A stretch of 64,000 nucleotides of DNA from Leptidea sinapis (taxonomy: Eukaryota > Arthropoda > Insecta > Lepidoptera > Pieridae). This document shows, one piece after another, positions 11,513 through 24,916 of this stretch. The stretch covers positions 13,649,001-13,713,000 of the forward strand of contig NC_066280.1 of the NCBI RefSeq assembly GCF_905404315.1. The letters are read 5' to 3'. The notes under the pieces are model-generated. The model searched no databases, was not told where the DNA came from, and saw nothing but the letters and a program-made list of their open reading frames with translations. Position 1 is the first letter of the stretch, and each line of letters opens with the position of its first letter. The translations under genes were made by a program, and so were the position numbers.

Positions 11513-12726
11513 TAATAACATACCTATGTATGCTGTATCTACGGCTTGTAACTATCCAGTTGAAAATAATTAATATAAGTATAGTTTATTTTATAAGAAA
11601 AGACATGTACATAAACTATGTATAACAATGATATTGAAATAAAGGGTTTAAATTGTACAGTTAAATGTGCCATATAAGTAATATTTAGATAGACAAGTAA
11701 ATTAATTTTAAACGTAGATAATTAAATTTTTCAAAGGTTTTCCTATTTCATATTGTTCAATATTATAAAATTATACAACGAATAGTTTAATGCTGTTTAA
11801 TTGTTCAACAATTGAAACTTATATACCTATGATATTACATATTAACATAATGAATATCGTATTAATATAGTTTAGTTCAGATACGTGTTGGTAATTCTCT
11901 ACTAACAATGAATAACAAATGTATTATGAATAATTGTTTTTTCTCTTTATATGCTGTCAAAACCAATAAATTTAACATTAACTTGTCTGTCCTTCTAGAG
12001 TTGATTAATGTTTTGAAATGACTCGGAATAGGGAATTTTTTGGTACCGAGGTCCAAAGCTGTTGTCAAGCGCAGGCTGCGATCTATCAGTAAAATAATTA
12101 GCGGGCCGAAAATTTGTAACAGAATCTGATATAAACTAGAGAAAATACTTGATTTAAGTAATTAATTGCCCATAAGCTTTGACAATATCTTATAAATTCG
12201 AAAGACTACCTAATAACTTGTGAACCTAGACTAAAACATGGAGGCATATTTAAACTCGTATTGAATATCACAATGGCCGAAATTTAGATTTATAATCGGA
12301 AAATATGCGATGCTCTATCTCGGTTTACTACTTTGTTTATAATATGATGCGGGTTTGAAAAAAGCCGTGCAAAACAAATCAAACCAAAATGAATAAAAAA
12401 TGTTCAAAAACAATGTTCTTTATGGAAACAAATGCGGTATCTAATCGACGTAAACGTACCTAAAAATTATTATATTCTAGTAGTTGAGACATAAGAAGAC
12501 TGTTACCTTTATTTTTAATAAGGCTTCCAAATATTTCTAATTATAAGATAATTAATTACTATTGTACCTATTATAATTTGTACAAATGTTGTTAAACTTT
12601 GTATTGTATTTTCTAGTACAATCAATGTTACTCATTGCATCTGAATCTATAAACCTAGTTTTTAATTACGTACAAATATCAATGCTCCTAAATACAAAGT
12701 TCTATATGCCCGTATTAAAATGCGCC

Positions 12727-13012
12727 AAAGAGGATGTAAATACTACGTAATAAGAGGCGAGACTGTCTAAGTAAAAATTCAAATTTAGTTTAGTATGAAA
12801 CATACAGTCATTTGACATAAGTTTGAAATAGTAGTTAAAGTATAGCGATTGGCGACGAAGTATAATCCGGCTAAGTTTGAAAGCGAACAGTTGCTTATAA
12901 CGTAGTGGATCTCCTTTTTAACAACATTACAACCGTCACCTGTCAATCTGTCAATGACTGCACGTTTCATACAATCGAGTGTATTGCTTTGTTCTTAGAG
13001 TTTCGCTAGGCT
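12727..13012. repeat. Dispersed repeat shared with 26607-26903
   Basis: Starts AAAGAGGATGTAAATACTAC; includes CGATTGGCGACGAAGTATAA and GAAAGCGAACAGTTGCTTA, all present in the copy at 26.6 kb. Non-coding. Confidence 0.6.
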
Positions 13013-13442
13013 GAAAAGTGCCATTTTATTGAAGCCGCACATCTCAGAATACAGAACAAACAGTATCAGCTCATCTTTATTAGACCTTTCTAGCGATACC
13101 ACTGACTGTTGTAACTATACTTAGTTACATTTTAAACGCGTACGAAAATAAACATTTTAAACACTTACTTACGTCGTAAGGTACCAATATAAATATTATC
13201 TCGCGTAATAAATTTAAATTTGAAAACTGTGTTAAATTTTATTCATCACTTTGTTAAAAAGAGCGTAGTATGTTTGTATTTACCTAATATTAAATTTGAA
13301 TAATTTGTAAATAAATATAATTTTACTTAAATATATTTTTTGGTTTTAATTAATACATATATCTAGATATTATCTATATATTAATAAATACACTAGGAAG
13401 TATTCATTATACCCACGTCTTTTTTACGAGAAGAATATGTAC

Positions 13443-14203
13443 CTAGGGCTTCCAATCCCGCGGCCTGTATTCAATCTCGGCATTTGCGGGACTACGAATT
13501 TTCAATCCCGCGGGATCTCGGTATTTGCGGGATCCCGCACATTGAAAATATGCACATTTTAAAACAATAAATTTATCAACTCCACAGTTATTTACGCTCA
13601 TATTACTATTAAAATGAGATCAATCAAATTATACTGTTTTTTTTTCACAAAAAAAAAACAATAACAAATTCTGAATAAAAAGCAAAACAAAACAAATCGT
13701 TTTCAAAAAATACACAACGCAAAATTACAAAATCAACCAAAAAAAAACACATTTTAAACTGATAAATTATTACTTAATTATTAAGTTTTTCAGCTTTTAA
13801 TATTAACTGAAAATGTTTGCGAAGGAAATACAACATTTCCAAACTGTCGTCTGCCAAACTACTGCGTATTTTACTCTATTGTCTGGCCAGAAAATGCCCT
13901 TTCTGCTTCCACACTTCTGGGCGGAATTCCTTTTAAGGGCTTGTAAGCGAATGAATCTTTCATTCACGTACACACCCTTAAATTTGTATTCTATTCTAAA
14001 AGGATGTATCAATTAACATCACGAAAATACGAAACAGTTAATAACCTGAGTTATTAAGAATAATAATTCACGCAGATTATCCTATTTTTAATCGCATGCA
14101 CGCTTTTTTTCAGTCCCGCAAATCCCGCGCCCGTAATCCCGCATCTCGCGGGATTGGCAAATGGTGCGGGATCCCGCAATACCGAAATCTCGGTAGCACT
14201 ATA
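13443..14203. mobile_element. hAT-like non-autonomous element with subterminal GCGGGA repeats
   Basis: Both ends are crowded with TCCCGC/GCGGGA motifs (CCAATCCCGCGG, TGCGGGATCCCGC, CAATCCCGCGGGATCTCGG). Ends TAGGGCTTCC and TAGTGCTACC (reverse) are similar; flanks TATGTACC and TAGTACC are close to an 8-base duplication. The middle is AT-rich with no transposase. Confidence 0.5.
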
Positions 14204-17117
14204 GTACCTACACAAGGATTCTTTTTCAAAAGTATATCCTTGTAAAGCTTAACTAAATTTATAAAAAAAAAAGTACACTGTAGGGCAAACATTTGATATG
14301 CCTACTATAGAAGGAAAACATTGCGAATCTTAGAGAGGAGAGTCATATGACTCTTGAGTGGGAAAAAAGACAAGATCCAAAGTCGTAGAACCAGTGGAGG
14401 GTAAAGGAAACCGGCTAGGTGGCCTTTTTCTGTCTTCAAACTAATTATTTTAGTGTGTCAGTTTGGAGTAGTGCAGGTTAAAGTGACAGCGTAATCGTAA
14501 TGCTGTTCAGAATTTTAAGTTTCACAAGAATTAATTACGAAAATTGATTGTAAATCACAGGGTTGTTTAATTCACCGTAAGATAGTCCTGCCACTTCTTA
14601 GAATTAAAAAAAACATCTATGGACTACAGCTATACCCCATCTATTAATCTCCAGAAAATCCGAATCACTGTTTTATATTTTGTGAATAAATAATTCGGAT
14701 AGGTACCTAGTGTATTCATTCATAGTGTAGCCTTAAAGGTTAGGTACATACTCATAAATAAAATGTTTTTGATATTTCAAATGCGTTTATTTACCACAAC
14801 ATTATGCTAATTTGGAATGATAAAACAATGTCCTATTGAAAGCTAAGCACGTTGCTCTCACAAAATGACGAAAGGTTATTACAATATTAATTGCGTACAA
14901 AACTCTACAAAATGTATTAAATTTTCTATTAATTTCGATACTAATAAATGTACTATGCACTATTTATATCCCAATAATTATTTTTTAAGTAATAGAAAAA
15001 TTACTCTAAGTGCAGGGCAAAATTAGAAGAAAAATGAGCAAAGCACAGCGATTGACTGACACGGATAAAAATATGAAGACCAATTAGATGTATGACACTT
15101 GGAGATACTTACTGAAGTACGTCATCGTTCGCAAAAATATAAATATGGTCCGTTAAAAAATTATATAAACATTTTTTGATCGTGCTGTAAACAACGAATC
15201 GTGAGCCCTCTTTTTATTGGTCGATCTGAGGCCGTCGTAACTGCGACACAACGCTGATTGGCTAGTCACTTGACGCATCTAGCCCATTTGACGAATTTTA
15301 GAAAGTAGTCTTCCTAAGATGCGTCAAACTGGACGTCGAAATTGAAAGTACGTAATATATTATAATATAATAATACGTATACATTAAAGTACAAATAAAT
15401 TAACGTTGATCAATTTAGTATAATAAATAGTACATAGCATATATACTGACATTGAAATATTCCCTATTCAAAAATTTCGGCCGTGAATAGTCCCATTATT
15501 ATCAATAATTAAGGGCTTCTACAACATTTCAATAAAATTTACTAATAATACTTATATAAGAAGAAACTGCTATTCAAACTACACAATTTAATGTTTTTTA
15601 GACTTACTTCACACAGAAACTAATTTATTTCGGTATTTTTAGTCTAAAATGAAATTATAACCATCTATCACAAAAAGGGAACGACGTAAAAGTACTTAGA
15701 ATACGGAATACCGCATAAATATGTTGCAGTAGTGGTGAAAGACGCTTATTGCTTAGGAACTGACGTATTCCAATTTTAAAAGGATCTAGGACTTTCAAAA
15801 GAAAGATCATATTCCCAGTACCTAGCGATGATAAAAAAGTGTGTGTATGTATGCACGCAAGAAGATATACTTCTTTGGCCTAATGAAGCAAAAATGAACG
15901 AAGAAACTAAAAAAAAATAACGAATGAAGCAAACGTCAGAAAATTTTAGCAAGCAATTTCAAGCTGTTACTTTTGTGTTACAGTGTTGCGCGCGCATATT
16001 AAAATTTCACTCTCATCAGTTTTTCATAACGCGCCTAAAGAAGTATAACTTCAAAATGTGAAAAGTTTCTGTGTGAGCCGAGTAAATCTTGATTGAGAAG
16101 AGATCTTTGCTAGAATTGAGTACGCTATTATAGAATTTAAATAATACAACAGACCACTTACAGATACTAATACTTTAATATCTACCACACACGATATTCC
16201 TAATATAAATCCCCAAGGAGTCAGTCTACTACCCCGTTACGGTGACGTTGATGACGTCACACCGTCGCTTTGTTACGGTGTGCAAAAAGAAACCATGACT
16301 AGAATATTATTATTAATAAATAAACGATTTATTTTGTCAGTATAATTGATTGATATAAAGTATGTGTTGTGATGCTGATTATTATTATTATAATGATCAA
16401 AATTTAATGAAAGAATCTGCGTTAAGTAAAAAATGTATTAATTTTTCTAGCAGTACTAGTATAGGTATGTATATAGCGACACAGAACAATAGAAACTAGA
16501 GATCTATTAACAACAAGAGTCATACGTAACAATGTAAACAAGCAGTGATAGCACGAAAAAATAATTCCTAACTGTAATTTAACTGCAAACCGTACTGACG
16601 CAACAGGACGGGGTGAAAGGTGCACGGGAGGGGGCGTCACATTCCAGCGAGATCCAGATAGTAAAATGTAACCGTGTCGAGCAAAAAATTGCAGGCAGGT
16701 ATGTGTGGTAGATATTTGAGTTTCACAAATCAGGCTGACCTTTCACTTTACCTTTAACGATATCATAAGTACTACTTAAAATTAAACACGTAATCAATTT
16801 TCAGTTATCACTGGGGAAGAAACTAGCCATTCTAGCGTTTTACACGAGATCTTTTATGTTAATTCCATACCTTACTCAGTCTAATCAAAAGTGTTCCAAG
16901 TATTTACATACTCAGGTAGGCTGTGGTTATTTCGTCTCGCCAAAATTGATTACGACTTACTGACACTGACAACTGATTTTTTCTATATAAAAGTCATATT
17001 TATGTTTTATGCAACTTGAAAAATCTTAGAACCGTCCTAATACATTATCAGACTTTGAATGTCTTAGAAGAATGCAGATTATTATAATATCACATGAGAC
17101 GGGCGTAGTCACAAGCC
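14204..17117. other. Intergenic, little recognisable
   Basis: AT-rich DNA between bib and Rab6. Apart from the repeat at 15836-16056 and a GACGTCAC-containing patch near 16249-16265 I see no gene, RNA or clear element. Confidence 0.5.
15836..16056. repeat. Repeat with AGAAGTATA inverted ends
   Basis: AAGATATACTTCTTTGGCC on the left and GCGCCTAAAGAAGTATAACTT on the right; 1622-1705 shares one end and the ATGTATGCACGCAAG stretch in reverse. Confidence 0.4.
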
Positions 17118-17609
17118 TAAAGGCAAACCCGCATTAACGCGGCGCGCAGCGCTGCACATCGAAATATTATTGCAATTATTTTCTATGGTGGCTGTCGCAT
17201 TAGAGCGGCGCTGCACTGTGCGTCACTGCGCGTCGCGGAATACATGCCTCCACCTCCGAAATAATATTTTGCCAATAATAACAAGTGCCGCGTCGCTTCG
17301 GTATGCGTACTGTTGATTATAAAGTTTATAGAATTTTGTGATCGACATTCTGAAATAAGTGTTAAAAGGCGAGGAAATCAATAGTGATATTCACCTTCTT
17401 GTTATTTCAGCAATCCATTTTTTCACTCGCTTTTATTCTCCACGCAATAAAGAAATAATTACCAAATCCTCGTCATTATCGCTCTTCTTATAACGTTGCT
17501 CGCACGCAAACTGGTATAGAAATGACGCGAGCTGCCGCCTACTGCAGTTGTAATTCGGTAAGTTCCGTCTAGCGACGCGCAGCGCCGCTCTAATGCGGTC
17601 CGGCCTTTA
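17118..17609. mobile_element. GC-ended MITE
   Basis: TAAAGGCAAACCCGCATTAA on the left and TAATGCGGTCCGGCCTTTA on the right, with GCGGCGCGCAGCGCT-like blocks next to both ends; about 490 bases. Confidence 0.6.
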
Positions 17610-18374
17610 CAATTAAAATGACCTGAATATTCTATATATATATATATTCTATATATATATATGAAAAAAACAGGTTTAAAAAATTAAAAAGTACCGAAAT
17701 ACTTGGTGTACCAAAAAATTGTGATTAATATTTTTGATAACCTTTTACGACTTACAATCTACGATTTATTTCAATTTTTGTCTACCTGGTGCTAACTTCG
17801 ATCAAAACTATATGTACTTATACATAATATCTATAAATTGTATGCTGTAAGTGATAGCACAAATGATAGACAATTTAATGTGATATTGGTCCACCTTATG
17901 GCAATTTATGAATTTTTTCTTTTGGATTATATTGGAAGTAGTCACTTGTTTACATCATTTTATGTGTGTGTTCAAAGTGAAAGAGAAGGGATATCGTTCA
18001 TTGGGTTTCGTTGGCTGTCTGTGGACGAAGCCTTAGTTTCTCATATTTTAATCTGTTACTATATTGAGCGGTGACAGAATATCGCACGCGTCAGCGGATT
18101 GTTTGCGAAATTGAATATCTATTTTAGTGCAATATTTTCCCGCAAGGGCGGGTTGCTTCATACATATTTTATGTCGTAAAAATTGATTTTCTCCGAAATT
18201 CTGTTAACTACTTAAAATAGATTAAAAATAATAAATGCTAGTACTTTGAGGAGTCGCGTTCATTTGACAGTGACAATCAGGCATGTGACAGTGACAGCTA
18301 CAGCCATTAGACCAAAGAGTATAATAATATATAGGGAAAAGAGAGCCGTCTCTACTCATTATAAGCTGTCTATT

Positions 18375-18772
18375 TGAAAACTAGCGCCATCTGTAGATTG
18401 GCCCGGAAAATAACTATATATAAGCTCGAAATAATAAAATCATTTTTAATGTTGTGACGCAATTAAATAACTAACTCTACTTTTTAATGTAGGTATTGCA
18501 ATTTTTTACCATGTTGAAATTGCTTGTAGATTTAGTTATTTAATTTTGTCACAACATAGAACATAAAGGATAGATTTAGTAGTGTAAATATACAAAATCG
18601 AACACGAGAGCTACATACATATACATGCGCAAACACTAGAAGTAGCCGCCATTTTATGACCAGTGGGCAGTGACACAAATAAAGAAAAGTTGAAAGAATT
18701 CAAAGCGAGTGACAGCTGACAAAGCTTTCATTTTCGGGCCAACTAACAGATGGCACTACAGTCTTCTGAAAA
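18375..18772. mobile_element. MITE with GCCATCTGT-GGCCCG ends
   Basis: GCCATCTGTAGATTGGCCCG at 18386 is mirrored by CGGGCCAACTAACAGATGGC at 18735. Boundaries approximate. Confidence 0.45.
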
Positions 18773-20769
18773 CGTAACTTTAAGGCGTCTGTCCCACACC
18801 TGCATTAGACTAAATTATTCTCTGCCTATGTTCAGCCGCTCATAGATGAGCTCATAATAGCTAATAGTATGTCAATAACGCCCTGTCATTTACTCTACGA
18901 GTAACATTAAGATGTAATCTTATATCATACATCTCCAATTCTACTCGACACCAGTCTATTCTCCAAATGATCCATGAACCAGGCCCGCCTGTCGACTCTG
19001 GTTCACGAGTATGATTTTATCGCTAATCGTTCAGTGATCGGTATTTGATATAATACCGGTAATTATATACGCTATGTAGGTCATAATATAGGTAATCCTT
19101 ATTTAACATTACTTTTATTAAAACAGTACTCACCGCATGATAATTACATAGCCTTTATAGGTCTTTTTTTATTGAGACTTAACTGAAAATTAATTTAAGA
19201 ATTACATTCCATAAATGTTTAATTACATTGCAATTTATATGCGAAGGTTAGGCTGAAACAGTGTTAGATGAAATACAAAACCGAAACTTGTAGTGATTTA
19301 TCGATAAAACCATACTCATGTGGTATATTGATACAAAATTAAATATAACCTCATAAATTACTTACCTTTGATTATGTTTAACAATACTGAGTAGAAATAA
19401 ATTATAAAATTAGGCTTACATTTTTGTTACTTTCCTATATTTATGATAGGTCATAAAGTAGTTAAGTATATATTGTAATAGAAATAACAATCCGAGTACC
19501 TTAAATATTAAGGTCTTCAAAACCCCTTGCCATTTGGTGTAAAATAAACGTTTAATAAACATAGTAAATACACGTAAGTTTACTTTAATTCATGTTTCAG
19601 AATGTCTGTTAAATTATGAATTCTCTCTAGCTTATAAAAAAATCGTCAATTATTTCATAATTTAATCCGAAATACGTGCTGATCCTTGATAATTTGAATA
19701 TGAATGTTGATATAAAGTTAAATAAAGGAAAATAGTTTCACAATTTGTAGCCAAAATTTATGAACGATGCGGGACTCGAACCCGTGAGCAATCGGGTTCC
19801 GTCCAAGTGTTTTAATTTATATAATTATTCCCAGAAGTGAGGAATATTATTTTAAAAATTACAAATTATTTTAAATAATTTCAGTTATATGCATACAAAC
19901 AATGATTGTGCGTTACAACATTTAAGCATGGAATACATCAAACGCACCTATTTTCTTATTTTATATTTTTATTTTCTCTTTATATTCAATTGTATGACGA
20001 GGGCTGTATAGCTGTTAGCGCTGGCCACTCCATTTATTTTTTTAAGAAGCATCATTTATTCTTGCGAAAATAACTCTTTATAAACGTGAAATATTTTACT
20101 CGTCTAAAACACACTGTGGTGGAATTGACTAGCTGATCACATAGAAATTTAAAACACATGGCGCATTGCGAATTAAAAATTCAACTTGGACTTAATTAAA
20201 TGTAATTCATAAAAAAACATCCATGCAATCCACCAATGGAATTTCAACCATTATATTATCGCAATAAGATATAGTCATTCATTTAGCTCGGTAAGTAGTA
20301 AAAAATTGAGGATTATCACCCGACTACAAAAAATAATTAAATAATTTTCTATGGAAAAATTTATAAAATGGTTGGCATTAACAAAATACTGAAAAGTACC
20401 CGCGCGCATCCACTCTATTATGCGCGCAAATTAAAAAAAAATAATAACATCCATATAACATAACCGCAATTTGCTACAGGGATGAGCCGCCATCTTAGTG
20501 ACGTCAGAACCAGGCAGATACTTCAAAGATCAATTCCGTTACCTATCATTATAAGCTGCATATTAAATGATATTTTAAAAAACCTATAATAATACATAAC
20601 AATATGAAGTTCAAGCTCATAGAGATGCTGATAGATATTGATATATTAATCATTAAATAATAAACAAATAATTCTTTGAAATAAATGTAATTATTACTTG
20701 TTGACTGTATCTACCATGACCTACTGACGTCACACAGACGCGACGTTTAGATATGGTTCCGTCCCCGCC
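18773..20769. other. Intergenic, little recognisable
   Basis: AT-rich, with the tRNA-like fragment at 19738-19855 and a GACGTCA patch near 20500 and 20724. No coding signal. Confidence 0.5.
19738..19855 (+). repeat. tRNA-like dispersed repeat, partial copy
   Basis: Carries ATGAACGATGCGGGACTCGA with GGACTCGAACCC, the reverse complement of a B box, and the AATTATTCCCAGAAGTGAGG block also in 7150-7170. Confidence 0.5.
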
Positions 20770-21112
20770 CTATTACCAAAATCGAAATACGAAGTTTCGG
20801 TTTACGGATCGTACATTTTCCTATTACGAAAGTGTTTCCGACCCGAAGGTCGATACGAAGTACGCTATTAGACATTTCGTCTTTCGTTTACCTTATTCCC
20901 AAATTCACTAGACATTTACATTCCATTGTTTGACATTATTATGATGGTAACTACTACTTACTTCACTTTTTATTGTAATTTGGTTGTTATTGTAATGTGG
21001 TTCCGAAACGAAATCCATCCGCACTTTTCGGTACTTTGGTAAAAGGATTTAATTCGAAGTTCGTCGTTCTTTCGTTTCGGACCGAAATTTCGGCTTTCGA
21101 TTTTGGTAATAG
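20770..21112. mobile_element. MITE with CTATTACCAAAATCGAAA ends
   Basis: CTATTACCAAAATCGAAA at the left and TTTCGATTTTGGTAATAG at the right form a perfect 18-base inverted terminus. The inner sequence is rich in TTTCGG/CCGAAA blocks, extending the pairing. Confidence 0.75.
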
Positions 21113-21667
21113 ACCTCCTGTTCCAATCTGGTGGCATGTTCAGATCAATTTCGTTTACAAAACTCTGGTATCATGATATTTTTTAATCAAATTAACACCT
21201 AAAACTCAACATCGGAGGTGAGCTGCGACAACGATCACTGCAGGCGACGACGTAGCAGCAAGCGGTGCGGGGTGTCGTGATGGTGGGGTGGGGTTCAACA
21301 GACGCAGCCGCTCTCGTTACCTTCTTGCTCCGAGCCCATCGGCGACTGGGTCTGTAGGTCCACAGCTGTTTACTGGTCACGGAAATTATTGCACATTTTA
21401 TATATAATTGGAGTGTCTGTTTGTAATATTGAAATAACCGTTTTTTACTAAATGTATACATGAATATATATACGGTACATACACCAAAATACCATTTTTT
21501 ATCATTTTTGCTGTTTGTTTCGGCTAATCTCTGAAATGGCTGGACCGATTTTGACGGGACTTTTATTGGCCGGTAGCTAATCTAATAAGGAGAAATTCAA
21601 AAACTATTGCATTGATTTTCATGCTCTTTACACCAATGGATAGGATGATAGCGTGGTTCTCGAAAAA

Positions 21668-22014
21668 GGTTTTAATTTTTTTTTTATGGAATAGGAGGAC
21701 AAACGAGCGTACCGGTCACCTGGTGTTAAGTGATCACCGCCGCCCACATTCTCTTGCAACACCAGAGGAATCACAAGAGCGTTGCCGGCCTTTAAGGAAG
21801 GTGTACGCGCTTTTTTTGAAGGTACCCATGTCGTATCCTCCCGGAAACACCGCACAAGGAAGCTCATTCCACAGCTTTGTAGTACGTGGAAGAAAGCTCC
21901 TTGAAAACCGCACTGTAGAGGACCGCCACACATCCAGATGGTGGGGATGATATCCTAACTTGTAGCGAGTCGTGCGAAGGTGGAATTCGGCGGCAGGAAT
22001 CAGGTTAAACAGCT
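21668..22014 (-). mobile_element. 5'-truncated LINE 3' end inserted in an older repeat
   Basis: Minus-strand copy with poly(A) read as T-run at 21670-21682. Encodes the same TTKLWNELPCAVFPGGYDMG end. It splits another repeat: GTGGTTCTCGAAAAAGGTTTT on the left continues as GAGCTTTCAACGAAAACGC on the right, as in the unbroken copy near 46.4-46.6 kb. Confidence 0.8.
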
Positions 22015-22460
22015 CTTACTCTTACTAAACAGGTCTGGGAGCTTTCAACGAAAACGCTGTCTTAACTCTTTGAGATATTTTAACAAATTAATGTATGGTG
22101 GAATTGTGTATCTAATTGTGTTATATAGGTCTACAGAATAGCCCGCGATGGCAAATGTATATCTTCATGGCATCTTAATACTTTAAAAAAGGTAGTTGAT
22201 GGGTATGATCATTCAGATATATGTTTTTGTTTCATTTTTAACTAATTAAATTAGATTACACATTTCCGATGGATTTAGACTACATCATTTTTTCTACCCG
22301 AATAAATCATTTTTTTCTTTTGACAGAACAGCATTTTTTGTCTGTCGGGACAGCTAACTAGCTCGAATGAATACTAGGACGCTACTCGAATATTGTAAGC
22401 ATGTGACCGAAGTGCACCCGGTCGACGGCATACGATTCTAGTGAACTTGGACACAGTCAT

Positions 22461-22662
22461 CTTACGGCCGTTTTCAATAACCTATCTATCCGTAGTTTAA
22501 CTTACTAGAGGTAGACAAATCTATCCTTTTAGCTTACATACATTTCAATAACCTATCGACATAAAGCATTGGACTATAACTATGGATAGATAACATCTTG
22601 TCATTAAACGGTGACAGCAATGTATCCGTAACTAGAGATACGTTATTGCAAACGGCCGTAAG
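22461..22662. mobile_element. MITE with CTTACGGCCGTTT ends
   Basis: CTTACGGCCGTTTTCAATAA on the left and TTATTGCAAACGGCCGTAAG on the right; about 202 bases. Confidence 0.75.
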
Positions 22663-24511
22663 AAAGCATGTAATTAAACTATTAGAAGTTTGGCTCATTC
22701 AAGTATAACTTCCTTAAATTAGTATCTACTTTCTACGTTTTTCATTTATTTTCTACAGTGGTACTTTAAAGACCATGAGGTCTGCATGCAAAAAGCATGA
22801 GCTTAGGAGATCAAGTCCTATTTCTCCATGTTTTTTCAACCCGTCCTCCCTAACCTACTGTAGTCCAGCTTTTTGGTATTTTGAAACCTGATTTCATTCC
22901 TTCAGAAATCAGAAAGTTATAAAGCATAATATCATGATTTAAAGTTGCACGAGCTTGTTTTATTTTTGTATGAGGGCACATAACGCAAATGTGGAAAGAG
23001 TGTGAGAGAGAAATCAGTTAAATCTTTAAATTCTTACACACGACATCTTCAAAAACATGACGTGTGAAGATTTTCATAATTATTTGTGAAAAACCATGAA
23101 CGTCTTGCAAAAATTGGCAGCTGACTAAAACAGCTAAAATACGATTAAAATAATGTGAAAAATTCGTTTAATTGTAAATGTCCTATTTTTTTCTACAAAA
23201 TACCTCCTTTATAGACCCATCAGCCCTCTTTATCAAATTATCATTTGGCAGCCCTACGCTGAACGAAGTAGTTATGCGGGGCGGAGTAGCGGACTGTAAG
23301 TTTAAACGTAGTCAGCCAGCGAGGCGGAGCGGAGTTGCGGACTGTGCGGAGCGAGGCTGAGTTTCATTTTCCGTCTCCCGGCTCTGTATTTCGTTTCTTT
23401 GCTAATCTTCCGCTTTTCGCTTTTAAATGCATAAATTTTGAAACAATCCTTGTCTACTTCAGCGAAGCAAAGATTTTATCAAATCATTCTCATTAATATT
23501 TGCATAGCTCTCCGCTCCGATGCAGCCTTAAAATTCTCTAAGCATTTTCTTGTAATTTGGGAACAGTTGGTGCGAGTGTAGTAAACCAGAGAGATGTCTG
23601 GTCCATATCTCTCTGCGTCTACCTACACAGCCGGGAGACATTTGTATAAGCGATGTCATTTACAATAACATCTAATAAAACACATACCTGTTGTTATATT
23701 TTTTATTCAAAACAGCGCAAGTTATGGTTATGTACAAAGGTTGTCAATATCATATTTATTAAATGCGAATCAATTAGGTACCTACATACAATAAAATTAC
23801 AAAATAAATTAATTCATTTCATTATCTACAATTGCTTGTAATACGACATGCATGAATCTGAGCTTAAATGCAGGAAGTGCTAGCCAGGTGTTGGCAAACA
23901 TTAATTAAAGATGATATTTACAATTTATTAAATAGGAATTTTTAAAGGCTACATGTTAAATAAAACCTCCAGCCGAAGAGGTCTAAATGAGCTGCCTAAT
24001 TTGTAAAACGGAGTATTTTGGTCAAATGTTTTATAAATAAACTCAGCCGCAAATATAATATATTTCATTTTACCATTTCATACTTCTTACCTAGAATTGA
24101 GGCAGAAACTATTATAATGAAAAGAAAGGAACTTTATTCAATAAATTTTCACAATTACGCTTTCGGTAATTCATTTTTTTATAATAATCACGATGTGTTT
24201 GATCTTAGAATATTGTACACAATATGACATTTGTTAAACACTCAGTATCATAATCAATGAAGTTATTCTGCAATAACTATTAATTTCATTTACACAATTC
24301 AATAAAAAAAACTAACTAGGTTGCAAATAAATTTATACATGAAATCGATTACTTTCATAAGACAACTTAAACACTAGAATAAATAATACTAACATATGTA
24401 AGGCTCGAGACATCTCAAAATGATTATGATTTATAAAACTATTATTATTTTAAGATTTGAATTTACTTTTATCCTTGCGATATCTAGGGCTGAATGAACC
24501 TAAAAATTAGA
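22663..24511. other. Intergenic, little recognisable
   Basis: Includes a G+C-richer patch (23260-23400) with repeated GGAGCGGAGTTGCGGAC-like units that resembles an old MITE end. No gene seen. Confidence 0.45.
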
Positions 24512-24916
24512 TTATTTATACGTCTAGATAGACTATCACAGCTTGGAAAACTAACAAAATTGAATTTTAGAACTACCCTCTATTTTGAGCAATTCACGCA
24601 TACTAACACAAAGTTTCATTCATACAATTCGCGAGTGTAAGAGCGCTGTCGCACTATGTCCGATCCGAATCCGATCCGTGCCCGTGAAAACACGGTCCGG
24701 TGTAGTCTTAGAACTATTTCTAACGGTTGACGGAAAGAAATCAGATGACAGAAGGCAGATCTAGTGTGAAAACTCCTATGACTACTCTGGACCGTGTTTT
24801 TACGGGTAGTGCGAAAGCGCTCTAAGACGTAGTACGTCTCACGCACGCTTAACTAATATTCCTGGCCTGTTTTATCGGTTGTCTAACAGCAAGAGACTCT
24901 ATGTAGATGTATAAAG
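24512..24916. mobile_element. MITE family with GTCTAGATAGA ends, copy 2 (host of a nested MITE)
   Basis: Left end TTATACGTCTAGATAGACTA; right end AACAGCAAGAGACTCTATG. Internal GCCTGTTTTATCGGTTGTCT matches the other copies. Interrupted at 24641-24822. Confidence 0.6.
24638..24825. mobile_element. PIF/Harbinger-type MITE, nested
   Basis: Element 24641-24822 with terminal GAGCGCTGTCGCACTA / reverse GAGCGCTTTCGCACTA and a further inverted AAACACGGTCC block. It is flanked by TAA on both sides, the 3-base duplication typical of PIF/Harbinger. Confidence 0.65.

Noticed and set aside
16249..20730. GACGTCAC (CRE-like) sites near 16.25, 20.5 and 20.72 kb
   Set aside because: Isolated palindromic octamers in repeat-like DNA with no nearby promoter.
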